From assembly GCF_035294505.1 (NCBI RefSeq), contig NZ_DATGKU010000242.1:1-58181 (forward strand): DNA of 58,181 nucleotides, read 5' to 3'. A program made the position numbers and the translations under genes. The notes under the pieces were generated by a model, which saw nothing but the letters and a program-made list of their open reading frames with translations, was not told the origin of the DNA and ran no database searches. Below are positions 34,342 to 42,381 of this stretch, one piece after another (the stretch's first letter is position 1; every line of letters begins with the position of its first letter). This DNA comes from Chthonomonas sp035294505. Its GTDB lineage: Bacteria > Armatimonadota > Chthonomonadetes > Chthonomonadales > Chthonomonadaceae.

Positions 34342-34412
34342 GAAATGGGCGCCGTCCGGGCGCTGCCGAGGGCTGGTGACTGATCGCGTGGTTTAACCTG
34401 TTCAAGAGAAGC

Positions 34413-34439
34413 GGTGGATAGGCAATTTGCCTATCCACC
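34413..34439. terminator. Hairpin between convergent operons
   Basis: Perfect 11-bp stem GGTGGATAGGC / GCCTATCCACC with a 5-base loop. It lies between the kinase gene and the oppositely oriented small membrane protein gene. There is no T-tract, so bidirectional termination is likely but not proven. 34342-34468 holds nothing else seen. Confidence 0.6.
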
Positions 34440-34468
34440 ACGTGTGATTCAAGACCAATAACGACCGC

Positions 34469-34675
34469 CTAGTGGGAGCTAATGGGGCCGTGCCGAATGA
34501 GGTTTGGAGGAAGAGGTGGCGGTATCATTGGGCCGGCAGGATGCGCATTGCTGTTGGGGTGCGGGCTTGGTATATGGCGAAATGGGTTAAAGAACACATA
34601 GTACACCCCAGCAATGACGAGGATGGTAATCACAATGAAGATTGTGGCCATTTGTGGGCTTATCTCTCGTCGCAT
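34469..34675 (-). CDS. Small single-helix membrane protein
   Basis: 68 residues: a short charged start (MRREISPQ), one membrane helix (about 9-30, TIFIVITILVIAGVYYVFF) and a proline-rich tail (HPAGPMIPPPLPPNL). Start ATG 34675 with GAGGAGG 4 bases upstream. It is 12 bases downstream of the DUF1559 gene and is the last gene of that operon, so it may help assemble or anchor the pseudopilin. No named family. Confidence 0.75.
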   Translation of the reverse strand: MRREISPQMATIFIVITILVIAGVYYVFFNPFRHIPSPHPNSNAHPAGPMIPPPLPPNLIRHGPISSH

Positions 34676-34687
34676 AGCGCCTCCTCT

Positions 34688-35500
34688 TTAATTGTTCGCC
34701 CACCAGGGCCCCCAGTAATCTACATCGTAGCCGCCTTGGCCGTTTAGAGACTGCTCGGAACCATAGGGTGTGTATTTCGCATGTCCATCCACGAAGACCG
34801 TGTTATAGCCACCGCCTTGACCGGGCACCGGAACTCCGTTGACCTGTTTCGCCAACGGGTGTCTGGGGTCAATAGCGTTCCAATCGTTGCCTGGCGAGAC
34901 GTTGGGGTCTATGCTCCAGGAGTAGGCGTTAAAGAAGCTCCAGGAGCCGCTACCGATAGAGCGATAGACATCGCGGCTATAGCCCCATGCTGGGACTGAG
35001 AGCGTGTCGCAAAGATAGGCGCGCTGAGACGGTTTGTCTATTGCATCCATCAGGCGAAGGCGAAAGACAGTCGGGTTGACACTGTAATCGAAGTAGCCGG
35101 TCGCTCCCCATGCGTTGATACCCACATGGATCGTCCAATCGGCATACTCTTCATCTCCTCCGAACCAGCCTTGCCAAGCGGGATCGTTGGTTGGTTTGGG
35201 CAGATCGGGGCACCACCAGATATCCTTGTTTTTTACGTAGGGCTTGGTGAGATCCATCCATCCTGCCCACAGCCCTTGCGAGTCCGTCGTTTCGTTGGGG
35301 CACATCATGCCGTCGTAGTCTTGCACGTACATGATAAGTCCCATGGCAAGCTGTTTTTCATTGGAGAGGCAGGTGATTTTGCGTGCCGATTCGCGAGCTT
35401 GCGCGAAGACGGGAAACAGAATTGCTGCCAAAATCGCAATAATCGCGATAACAACAAGCAATTCTATGAGAGTAAAAGCACGGTCAGAACGTTTCATCAT
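34688..35500 (-). CDS. DUF1559 family type II pseudopilin-like protein
   Basis: 270 residues. N-terminus MMKRSDRAFTLIELLVVIAI is a class III prepilin signal; cleavage is expected just before F9 (Ala at -1 rather than the usual Gly), followed by the helix and the FPVFAQARESARKITC motif that is typical of Armatimonadota. The C-terminal part carries the H-X9-DG-type ending (TVFVDGHAKYTPYG). Cysteines 44 and those at about 95 and 165 may pair. AAAGG lies 5 bases before ATG. Second gene of the GntR-LacI operon. Probably a surface or periplasmic protein whose role is not settled in this family. Confidence 0.9.
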   Translation of the reverse strand: MMKRSDRAFTLIELLVVIAIIAILAAILFPVFAQARESARKITCLSNEKQLAMGLIMYVQDYDGMMCPNETTDSQGLWAGWMDLTKPYVKNKDIWWCPDLPKPTNDPAWQGWFGGDEEYADWTIHVGINAWGATGYFDYSVNPTVFRLRLMDAIDKPSQRAYLCDTLSVPAWGYSRDVYRSIGSGSWSFFNAYSWSIDPNVSPGNDWNAIDPRHPLAKQVNGVPVPGQGGGYNTVFVDGHAKYTPYGSEQSLNGQGGYDVDYWGPWWANN

Positions 35501-35518
35501 TATATCCTTTCTTGAGAT

Positions 35519-36673
35519 TTATAGGAACGGGGGCGCCGTTGAATGGCGCACCACGAGCTGTGATGGAATGACGATGCGTTTAGGGACTATTTGGTCTTCC
35601 TCCTTTGTGACTGAAGGGTTTTCTAGAAGTGCCAGCAAGAGACGTGCGCCGCTTTTACCCATCTCTTCCCACGAGACGCGCAGTGTGGTGAGAGGGGGAT
35701 GGATTGCGGCGGCAAAAGGTTCATCATCATAGCCTGTTAGGGACAGATCGTCGGGGATTCGGAGACCCTGTTTCTGCGCCTCTTGAGCGACGAACGCAGC
35801 GAGAATATCGGAGCCGGCCGCTAAAGCGGTAGGCCTTCTGGAGGGAGGAAGGGAGAGCCAAAGCTTCAGGGCATCTTCCACACGCGGCTTAGGGCGACGA
35901 ATGGAGAGGATCAGTTCGGGGTCAGGCTCGATACCGGCATTTCGGAGCGTATCTTCATAAGCCTGTTGCCGGACAAGATAGTGGTAGGGCCGATCTCCAC
36001 GCAGGAAGGCGATTCGGCGGTGTCCTAGAGCGAGAAGATGTTCAATCGCGGAGCGCATGCCCCCGTAATTGTCATGCACCACTCGTGGGTAGGGCCCGGC
36101 AGGTTCAGCATCCACCACAACGACGGGATAGCCTTGATTATGGAGCCATTCGAGACCCCTTTCCGGCATATGCCCAAAGACTAAAGCACCATCAAACTTC
36201 ACGCGATGGCACCATTTGGCGAAGTCGGCAACCGAGAAGCCCTTGGGGGTATCGCCGCTGCCGGGATAAGCCCAAACCAGCCCCCATAGACCGGAAGCAA
36301 GTTCTTGTGCTGCCGCCTGAGATATTTGCATTTCGGCGATGGTATGGGTAGGGCGAGTGCCCCAGACCTCCCAGCAGGAGATAAGCGCTATGACATGGTG
36401 GCGAACGGCTGGGGGGGTTAGGGGAGCTGGCGCGGTGCTGCAGATAACGGTACCGGTAGCCACAGAGCGCCTAACAAGACCGCGGCGTGCCAATTCGGAG
36501 AGCGCTCGTTCGGCCGTTTGATAGGAGATGTGGTAGTGCGACGCGATTTTACGGGCAGACCATATCGGTTGCCCATCCGTCAGCCGATTTGTACGGACAG
36601 CCTCCTCGATCTGCTCGACGATTTGCAGATAGAGTGGTCGCGAATCGAGAGGGTCAAGGTGTAGGGTAACCAC
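35519..36673 (-). CDS. GntR-LacI hybrid transcriptional regulator
   Basis: 384 residues. Residues 1-80 form a GntR winged helix (SRPLYLQIVEQIEEAV, IASHYHISYQTAERALSELARRGLV), and about 95-384 a LacI-type periplasmic-binding-fold effector domain (HLLALGHRRIAFLRG, LAAGSDILAAF, LSLTGYDDEPFAAAIHPPLTTLRV). This is the AraR-like architecture and should bind a sugar. GTG start at 36673 with GAGG 13 bases upstream. First gene of the operon with the pseudopilin and small membrane protein; a palindrome over its own -10 suggests self-repression. Confidence 0.92.
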   Translation of the reverse strand: MVTLHLDPLDSRPLYLQIVEQIEEAVRTNRLTDGQPIWSARKIASHYHISYQTAERALSELARRGLVRRSVATGTVICSTAPAPLTPPAVRHHVIALISCWEVWGTRPTHTIAEMQISQAAAQELASGLWGLVWAYPGSGDTPKGFSVADFAKWCHRVKFDGALVFGHMPERGLEWLHNQGYPVVVVDAEPAGPYPRVVHDNYGGMRSAIEHLLALGHRRIAFLRGDRPYHYLVRQQAYEDTLRNAGIEPDPELILSIRRPKPRVEDALKLWLSLPPSRRPTALAAGSDILAAFVAQEAQKQGLRIPDDLSLTGYDDEPFAAAIHPPLTTLRVSWEEMGKSGARLLLALLENPSVTKEEDQIVPKRIVIPSQLVVRHSTAPPFL

Positions 36674-36713
36674 CGGTTTGTAATTTCCTCACCGAACCTT
36701 GTTGTGCTATGAC

Positions 36714-36734
36714 TGCTATGTAATAAGTATAGCA
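36714..36734. promoter_or_regulatory. Operator-like palindrome over the -10 of the GntR-LacI operon
   Basis: TGCTAT, 9 bases, ATAGCA (36714-36719 and 36729-36734). The right half covers the -10 box and the left half the predicted start. A further TGCTAT stands at 36705-36710, 9 bases from the first. This suits binding by the regulator encoded just downstream. Confidence 0.5.
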
Positions 36735-36754
36735 TAAAAAGGTACAACTGTCAA
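36726..36754 (-). promoter_or_regulatory. Promoter of the GntR-LacI operon
   Basis: Read on the minus strand: TTGACA (plus 36749-36754), 17-base spacer, TATACT (plus 36726-36731). Predicted start about 36719, some 45 bases before the GTG. Confidence 0.85.
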
Positions 36755-36840
36755 GGCCGGATGCAAGTGGTTCGATAAGGGGGAATCTGACTGAGGGAAC
36801 AGAGTGCTTAGGGGTTGCAATGTGGGACGGTTCGTGAGAA

Positions 36841-37192
36841 GCAGAGGGCCTATAAGCCGGGTTCTGTCTTTGTGTGGCCATCTCTCTGGGGAGTCGGTTA
36901 CCCGACGCCTCTAGCGATCCACCGGGAGGGTCCGCGGGCCGCCTCATCCCCTCCCTTTGATCTTGCTCCCGATGGGGTTTGCCAGGCCGGTGTGTTACCA
37001 CACCGCCGGTGCGCTCTTACCGCACCTTTTCACCGTTACCGCAGCCAAACGGCCACGGCTGTGTGTTTTCTGTGGCACTTTCCGTCGGGTCGCCCCGCCC
37101 GGATGTTATCCGGCATCGTGCCCTATGGAGCCCGGACTTTCCTCTGCAGCACACGCACGCAGCGTGGCTGCAGCGGCCACCCGGCCCTCTGC
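36841..37192 (-). ncRNA. rnpB: RNase P RNA, bacterial class A
   Basis: Catalytic RNA that removes tRNA 5' leaders. On the minus strand the universal 5' core GAGGAAAGTCCGGGCTCCAT is present (plus about 37126-37145) and the 3' core ends ACAGAACCCGGCTTAT (plus about 36853-36868). The outer helix P1 is formed by GCAGAGGGCC at the 5' end (37192-37183) and GGCCCTCTGC at the 3' end (36850-36841), which sets the limits at about 352 bases. It lies downstream of the acetyltransferase gene; TAAAAT 11 bases before the 5' end may be its own -10. Confidence 0.95.
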
Positions 37193-37257
37193 ATCCATTT
37201 TCCATTTTACCGTGATGTGCGATAAGAGGTTCCTAAGTCTGCTGGGGTGCTATGTCT

Positions 37258-38115
37258 CTAAAAAGGTTCAAGGTGAGAACGAGACGGCAAAGGCTGGGGT
37301 TTTTGGGTGCTGCGGCGGGCGAGTTGACAAAATGTACAGGTTGGCGAGTCGCATAGAAGGGCGTCCGGCGCCCCTTTCAAAAGGGCCACAGCCATTGAGA
37401 CCACGGCGCGTGCATTCATCCGTTGTGCGGGCAGGGAGCCGATCGTGCCGTAGCGAATAAGGCGAGCCTGGCGAAGCAGCGGCTCGATTTTGACAAACCC
37501 TTCCGAGCAACCAGGCTTACCGCGCATGGTTCGCCAGCGCTCAGGGCCGACTTTTACACGGAGGGTAGAAAGGAGATAGGGTACTTCCGCCCAAACCTCT
37601 GCCAGATGAAGCAGCAGGTTAGACCGTTGGTCTGTGTTTAGAAGCAGCAGCTCGCCATTAAGACGATGGAGGTGGGCAAGTGGGCTTTCAGAACCAAAAG
37701 GAAAGTGAAAGGGGGCCGCATGGGTTAGGAGAGCGGCGTTGGGGCCGATTGCGGTAAAGGAGAAAACCGGATGACGGCTTCGTTTAGCTTTGGGGCGATT
37801 GCGAACAAGCTCCGGTAGGGGGCCTACGAGCTGGGAGTTGGCGGGTGTAGAGCGAATGCGAAAAACGGAGACGGACGAACGCTGGAGCGCGTTCTCGACT
37901 AACATTGGGGGCTGTGGTGGAGAGTCTACAGAAGTATAGGTAAAAGTCGGTACCATAAGCGTTCCGATGGGGCCGAGTACCTCTAGCAGTGCGTCAAGGA
38001 GGGTTTGAGGAGAAGAGGATGCAGAGGATGGCCATGTGGAAAGCACCAGCAAAGTCATCCCAGAACGCAGCCCAAGTTTTTGGAGATCGATGACTAAGCT
38101 TTGCGCGCTGGACAT
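37258..38115 (-). CDS. AAC(3)-family N-acetyltransferase
   Basis: Member of the aminoglycoside 3-N-acetyltransferase fold (Antibiotic_NAT); uses acetyl-CoA to acetylate an amino group. 285 residues: LGLRSGMTLLVLSTWPSS, ALLEVLGPIGTLMVPTFTYT, and FRIRSTPANSQLVGPLPELVRNRPKAKRSRHPVFSFTAIGP. The family motif HPVxSFxAxGP is intact, as is PFHFPFGSESPLAHLHRLNGELLLL. Many chromosomal members act on peptidoglycan or other sugars, so drug resistance should not be assumed. ATG 38115 has GAGGAG 6 bases upstream; the frame extends into tRNA-Met, which is not real coding. It lies between tRNA-Met and rnpB. Confidence 0.85.
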   Translation of the reverse strand: MSSAQSLVIDLQKLGLRSGMTLLVLSTWPSSASSSPQTLLDALLEVLGPIGTLMVPTFTYTSVDSPPQPPMLVENALQRSSVSVFRIRSTPANSQLVGPLPELVRNRPKAKRSRHPVFSFTAIGPNAALLTHAAPFHFPFGSESPLAHLHRLNGELLLLNTDQRSNLLLHLAEVWAEVPYLLSTLRVKVGPERWRTMRGKPGCSEGFVKIEPLLRQARLIRYGTIGSLPAQRMNARAVVSMAVALLKGAPDALLCDSPTCTFCQLARRSTQKPQPLPSRSHLEPF

Positions 38116-38170
38116 GCGAAGCTCCTCTCGTTTTACAACCCCCTCATAAACACCAGAAGCATCAAAAAGC

Positions 38171-38196
38171 AAAAACGGGTTGGAGCTTCCAACCCG
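38171..38196 (-). terminator. Terminator of the tRNA-Met transcript
   Basis: On the minus strand CGGGTTGGA-AGC-TCCAACCCG, a 9-bp stem, followed directly by TTTTT. It lies 11 bases downstream of the tRNA. Confidence 0.93.
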
Positions 38197-38206
38197 ATAG
38201 TACCGA

Positions 38207-38280
38207 TAGCGGAGGAGGGACTCGAACCCCCGACACTTCGGGTATGAACCGAATGCTCTAACCAGCTGAGCTACTCCGCC
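38207..38280 (-). tRNA. tRNA-Met, anticodon CAT
   Basis: Full cloverleaf of 74 bases: acceptor GGCGGAG/CTCCGCT (G1-T72 wobble), D arm GCTC...GAGC, anticodon stem TTCGG/CCGAA with loop TTCATAC, T arm GGGGG-TTCGAGT-CCCTC, discriminator A. CCA is not encoded. It lacks the three G-C pairs and 1-72 mismatch of an initiator, so it is elongator Met, although a lysidine-modified Ile tRNA with the same CAT anticodon cannot be excluded by eye. Confidence 0.93.
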
Positions 38281-38315
38281 GTACTGAGGCAACCCTACAT
38301 TTCCTAGTTATCCCT

Positions 38316-38345
38316 ATTTTACCATGAGATGGCCACGTTTTTCAA
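38316..38345 (-). promoter_or_regulatory. Promoter of tRNA-Met
   Basis: Minus strand TTGAAA (plus 38340-38345), 18-base spacer, TAAAAT (plus 38316-38321), about 35 bases before the tRNA. Confidence 0.65.
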
Positions 38346-38405
38346 GGCGAAAAGGTTGTTCGGGCTGCGCATCACGAAGAGGGCGAACAGGAGAAAGAGA
38401 GAGTT

Positions 38406-40424
38406 TTGGCGAACAAAGTATCGTTGATGAAGGAGGTTTCTACTTTACGTTTTATGAGGAACCGAGCGAAGCCAGTGAATGAGGGTGTCAGCGCCAAGGC
38501 CGTCGGGATGGCGATAGGCCTTATTTTTCTTAGTGTGTGGTGGATCGTCTACTCGGAAATGCGAACGCAGGTCACCGAAATCACCTCAACTTCTCTGCCC
38601 ATGGGTGTGATCTTTCTCCTTTTTCTGTTGTGTTTTGGAAACGCCCTAATAGCACGCTATTTTGGTAAGAACCTGCTGTCTGGGCCGGAGCTGGCTATTA
38701 TCTATACTTTAACGGCGGTAGGCTCATCGTTGGCCGGCATTGGGATGGTTGGTTTTATGATGCCGGCCTTGGCAAACCCTTTCTATTACAACAATGCAAC
38801 AAACCATTGGGCCAAGCTTGCCAATCCGGCTCCTTGGTTCTGGGCACCGCATGATCCTCAGGCCATTCGTGCATTCTATTTAGGCAACAGCACTCTTTAT
38901 ACATGGGAGCACCTTCAGGCTTGGTTGGCGCCTGTGCTCTACTGGGGTCTCTTCTTCATGGTCTTGCTCGGTTTCTTCCTTTGTGTAGCGTTGCTGTTGC
39001 GACGCCAATGGATCGAGCAAGAACGGTTGAGCTATCCTATCATCGTGCTACCTATGGAGATGACTCTCTATCCTGACGGTTTCTTTGGATTCCTGCGGCA
39101 ACGTGGATTGCTGATAGGGTTTCTCATTCCTGTGGTACTTCAGACCATCAATAGCCTCAACTATCTATTTCCTTCAGTGCCCTACATTCCGGTAAAGCCG
39201 ACCATCAACGGACCACTAGACCTTGGTCCCCTGTTTACGACACCGCCGTGGAACGCTTTAGGCTATTTCCCGCTCGCTTTTCACCCCAACACCATTGGGT
39301 TGGCCTATCTTCTACCGGCAGATGTGTCCTTCTCATGCTGGTTTTTCTATCTTGTGCGGAAGGGGCTTGATGTTTTTTGCACCGCAATGGGTTGGCGTAG
39401 CCCCCAGAGCAGTCCGGTGGTGAATCGAATTCCTTATTCGCCTGAACAAGGGGTTGGCGCTTGGATAGCCATGGCGATCATGGTGTTGTGGCTGGCACGT
39501 CGAGAATTAAAGCGCTATGGGGCGGCCGCGTTCCGGTTTCGTGGCTGCCATGACAAGGAGGCGGCCTCGTTACGTTGGGCTGTGTGGGGCGCCCTTGTGT
39601 CGTTTGGTGGAATGGTCTATCTGATTGGGATAGGTGGAATGCCCATTACACTTGTGTTGGTGATGCTCCTCGTAGTCATTGCTTACCTTTTGGCACTTAC
39701 ACGCATTCGGGTAGATGCTGGCACGGCCTGGCATTTCGGGCCATTTATTCCCGCCCAGGAGGTGGTTGCAAATTGGGTTGGACCGGCGACTCTGTCTCCA
39801 GCTTCTGTCAGCACCTTGGCCTTCCATGAGTGGTACAACCTAGACTATCGTTCTATGACTGTGCCGCATCTTTTTGAGGGCTATCGAATGGCCTATGCCG
39901 GTAGAAGCTCGGCGCGCCGCCTCACTTGGGCTATGTTTCTCTGCATGCTCGTAGGGTATTTTGTGGCCTGTTGGGCTTCGTTACAGCTCTACTATACCTA
40001 CGGTGCAGCAACAGCCCACGTAAACCCGTGGCGCATTCAGATGGGACAAATACCCTGGAACCTGGCGCAAGCGCACCAGCAATCGCTTCAGCACTACCCC
40101 GACTGGCCGGGAATCGAAGGGATGGTAGCCGGGGCGCTTATTACCTTCCTGCTGTTCTACACGCGCTCTCAGTTCACATGGTGGCCGTTTCATCCGGCAG
40201 GCTATGCTATCGGCAACACCTTTATCACCGACCTGCTTTGGTGTCCGTTCCTCGTAGGGTGGCTGGCAAAGGTGCTGATACTGCGTTATGGGGGGATGCA
40301 ATCGTATCGTAGGGCGCTTCCCTTCTTCATCGGGCTTATTCTGGGCGACTATGTGATAGCCTGTTTATGGTCGCTGGCCGGTGTGGCATTTCACATGAGC
40401 ATGTACCGATGCTTTCCGAATTGA
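38406..40424 (+). CDS. DUF6785-type polytopic membrane protein, second paralog
   Basis: 672 residues and about 13-14 hydrophobic segments. It shares with the protein at 5464-7470 the region around NHW, the YPII-LP segment, the Y-P-VP-YIPV stretch and the C-terminal core WWPFHPAGYA, GGMQSYRRALPFFIGLILGDYV. A transport role is plausible but the substrate is unknown. TTG 38406 with AGGAG 12 bases upstream is used; ATG 38427 and 38454 lack good ribosome binding sites. It is followed after 22 bases by a hydrolase gene, probably in one operon. Confidence 0.83.
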   Translation: MANKVSLMKEVSTLRFMRNRAKPVNEGVSAKAVGMAIGLIFLSVWWIVYSEMRTQVTEITSTSLPMGVIFLLFLLCFGNALIARYFGKNLLSGPELAIIYTLTAVGSSLAGIGMVGFMMPALANPFYYNNATNHWAKLANPAPWFWAPHDPQAIRAFYLGNSTLYTWEHLQAWLAPVLYWGLFFMVLLGFFLCVALLLRRQWIEQERLSYPIIVLPMEMTLYPDGFFGFLRQRGLLIGFLIPVVLQTINSLNYLFPSVPYIPVKPTINGPLDLGPLFTTPPWNALGYFPLAFHPNTIGLAYLLPADVSFSCWFFYLVRKGLDVFCTAMGWRSPQSSPVVNRIPYSPEQGVGAWIAMAIMVLWLARRELKRYGAAAFRFRGCHDKEAASLRWAVWGALVSFGGMVYLIGIGGMPITLVLVMLLVVIAYLLALTRIRVDAGTAWHFGPFIPAQEVVANWVGPATLSPASVSTLAFHEWYNLDYRSMTVPHLFEGYRMAYAGRSSARRLTWAMFLCMLVGYFVACWASLQLYYTYGAATAHVNPWRIQMGQIPWNLAQAHQQSLQHYPDWPGIEGMVAGALITFLLFYTRSQFTWWPFHPAGYAIGNTFITDLLWCPFLVGWLAKVLILRYGGMQSYRRALPFFIGLILGDYVIACLWSLAGVAFHMSMYRCFPN

Positions 40425-40446
40425 GAGGAACCGAGCAAAACCGCCT

Positions 40447-42381
40447 ATGCAAGACACACGTCTATTCAGCCCGGTGGTGACGACCAATACGCCACGAGAG
40501 CTGGCCATACCAACGACTTTAGAGGAGTGGCAGAAGTGGCGCCTCTTTGTACGTCAGCGTATTTTAACGGTCGCCGGGCTTTCTCCCATGCCCCAGCGTA
40601 CGCCCCTGCATCCGCAGATATTTCGGCGTCTTGAACGTGACGGCTACTCTATTGAGACCGTTGCGATAGAGACATTGCCGGGTTTTTGGCTCTACGGTAA
40701 TCTCTATCGGCCATTGCCATTGCCGGAGGTACCGCAGCCGGGCGTCCTCATTGCCCATGGACATTGGGTATCGGGACGCTTAACCGATACGAGCGAGGCC
40801 TCTTTCGTCGCTTGCGGCATTGCCATGGCGCGGGCCGGATGGACGGCTTTTGCTTACGATATGGTAGGGTATACCGACACCACTGTAGTAAGTCATCAAT
40901 TCGCCTCGGATGCCGAAGAGGCTTTGTGGGGGATCAGCCTCTTCGGTTTACAAACATGGAACAGCCTGCGCGCGCTTGATTTTCTTCTCTCCTTGTCGCA
41001 TGTTGACCCTACTCGGATCGGGATGACAGGAGCCTCTGGAGGGGGCACACAGACGATGATGCTCGCGGCCATTGATGATCGGCTAAAGGTATCGGCACCG
41101 TGCGTGATGGTCTCTCATACGATGCAAGGCGGTTGTCTCTGCGAGAACGCACCAGGGCTGCGGATAGATTTCTCCAACCTTGATATCGCAGCGGTTCACG
41201 CACCCAATCCGCAGATTCTCGTTGGAGCCACCGGGGATTGGACCAAAGATACGCTCACTGTGGAAGGGCCTTCTATTGCACGCATCTACGCCCTCTACGG
41301 TCATCCCGCGCGTTTCCGGTATCGGCTATTGGACTATGGGCACAATTTCAATGAGGCCACTCGCCGAGAGGTCTATACCTTTTTGGCGGAGCAGTTTGAG
41401 AGTGGGGCGATCCCAACCGATCAGCCGTTTCCCAAGGAACATGTGGAAGATATGCGCGCTCCGCAATGGGCAAGAACGCACGGCATGGAGGAAGCGCAGT
41501 TAAAAGCAACACTGCGACGCCAAGCAGCGCAAGCCTTACAAGAGGCCATAGGGTTTGCTTTTAAGGAAAGAACGGCCTTGCACGAGCGGTTTTTCCCGCT
41601 ATGGCAACATGTTTTGGCCATCACCTCTCCTAAGGACGCGGATGTGGTGTGGGAAGTAAAGGAGACCGCAGACGAACTAGAAGGCCGTCGGTTGCGCGTC
41701 GCCTTCGGACGTGCCGGTAGGCAGGCGCGCCTAGAAGCATTACTGTTGGAGCCTCATCTACAGGATAGTGTGTGGGGTGCTATTCTCGTTGATGGGTCAA
41801 CGGAAGCTGCGAGAAATGATGTACTCCTCCTGCCACTTTTAAAGTTGGGGCTGCGTGTGTTGTTGCCGAAGCGGTTGACGCTCAGCACAGTGGAGGAGAG
41901 AGCGCGTTATAGCGACTATGCTAAGGACTACTTTTGTACCTACAATCGGACATTGCTTCAAGAGCGCTTGTACGATCTGCTAACCTCCATACACCTCATG
42001 AAGCGCCTTGGCTCGGAGCGCCTCGTGGTTATCGGCAGGGGGTCTGCGGGGCTTGAAGCCTTGTTGATGGCACCCTTCGCCACGGTTCTGGTCGCAGATA
42101 CGCGACATATGGAAATGGAGGAACCGACGTTCTGGCAGCATACCGCGCGATTCTTGCCCGGCATCATGCGCTTAGGAGGGGTAGTGCTATCCCTTGCATT
42201 AGCCTCATCCCGTCCCGTATTCCTTTACAACAAGGCCGATCGGTTTTGCGATCCAGGGCACTTCGATGAGTTGTCGAAAGTTTACGGGGATGCGCTGCAT
42301 TGGACACGAACGGAGCCTTCTGAAGACGAGATAGTTCATTGGGTGGCTCAGAATCTCCGTTTTGGATCAGAGGCCGGTTAA
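40447..42381 (+). CDS. Alpha/beta hydrolase, two-part, acetylxylan-esterase-like
   Basis: 644 residues. The first half (about 1-340) is an alpha/beta hydrolase of the acetyl-esterase/DLH-like type: oxyanion HGHW (residues about 104-107), nucleophile Ser in GASGGGTQT (about 195-203) and a candidate base His in LDYGHNFN (about 300). The second half (about 390-644) repeats the fold loosely but its nucleophile region (VIGRGSAGLEALL) retains a Ser in GRGSAG. No signal peptide. It starts 22 bases after the DUF6785 gene and could act on an ester taken up by it. No strong ribosome binding site is seen. Its stop overlaps the MFS stop on the other strand (TTAA). Confidence 0.85.
   Translation: MQDTRLFSPVVTTNTPRELAIPTTLEEWQKWRLFVRQRILTVAGLSPMPQRTPLHPQIFRRLERDGYSIETVAIETLPGFWLYGNLYRPLPLPEVPQPGVLIAHGHWVSGRLTDTSEASFVACGIAMARAGWTAFAYDMVGYTDTTVVSHQFASDAEEALWGISLFGLQTWNSLRALDFLLSLSHVDPTRIGMTGASGGGTQTMMLAAIDDRLKVSAPCVMVSHTMQGGCLCENAPGLRIDFSNLDIAAVHAPNPQILVGATGDWTKDTLTVEGPSIARIYALYGHPARFRYRLLDYGHNFNEATRREVYTFLAEQFESGAIPTDQPFPKEHVEDMRAPQWARTHGMEEAQLKATLRRQAAQALQEAIGFAFKERTALHERFFPLWQHVLAITSPKDADVVWEVKETADELEGRRLRVAFGRAGRQARLEALLLEPHLQDSVWGAILVDGSTEAARNDVLLLPLLKLGLRVLLPKRLTLSTVEERARYSDYAKDYFCTYNRTLLQERLYDLLTSIHLMKRLGSERLVVIGRGSAGLEALLMAPFATVLVADTRHMEMEEPTFWQHTARFLPGIMRLGGVVLSLALASSRPVFLYNKADRFCDPGHFDELSKVYGDALHWTRTEPSEDEIVHWVAQNLRFGSEAG

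Noticed and set aside
36815..37460. Plus-strand frames over 36.8-37.5 kb
   Set aside because: They read antisense through rnpB and the acetyltransferase gene; the RNA core motifs explain the region.
37258..38115. Aminoglycoside resistance gene
   Set aside because: The fold is right, but chromosomal family members with this context often act on other substrates; no resistance claim is made.
38116..38292. N-terminal extension of the acetyltransferase frame through tRNA-Met
   Set aside because: The extra 59 codons translate the tRNA and its terminator; a good ribosome binding site stands before ATG 38115.
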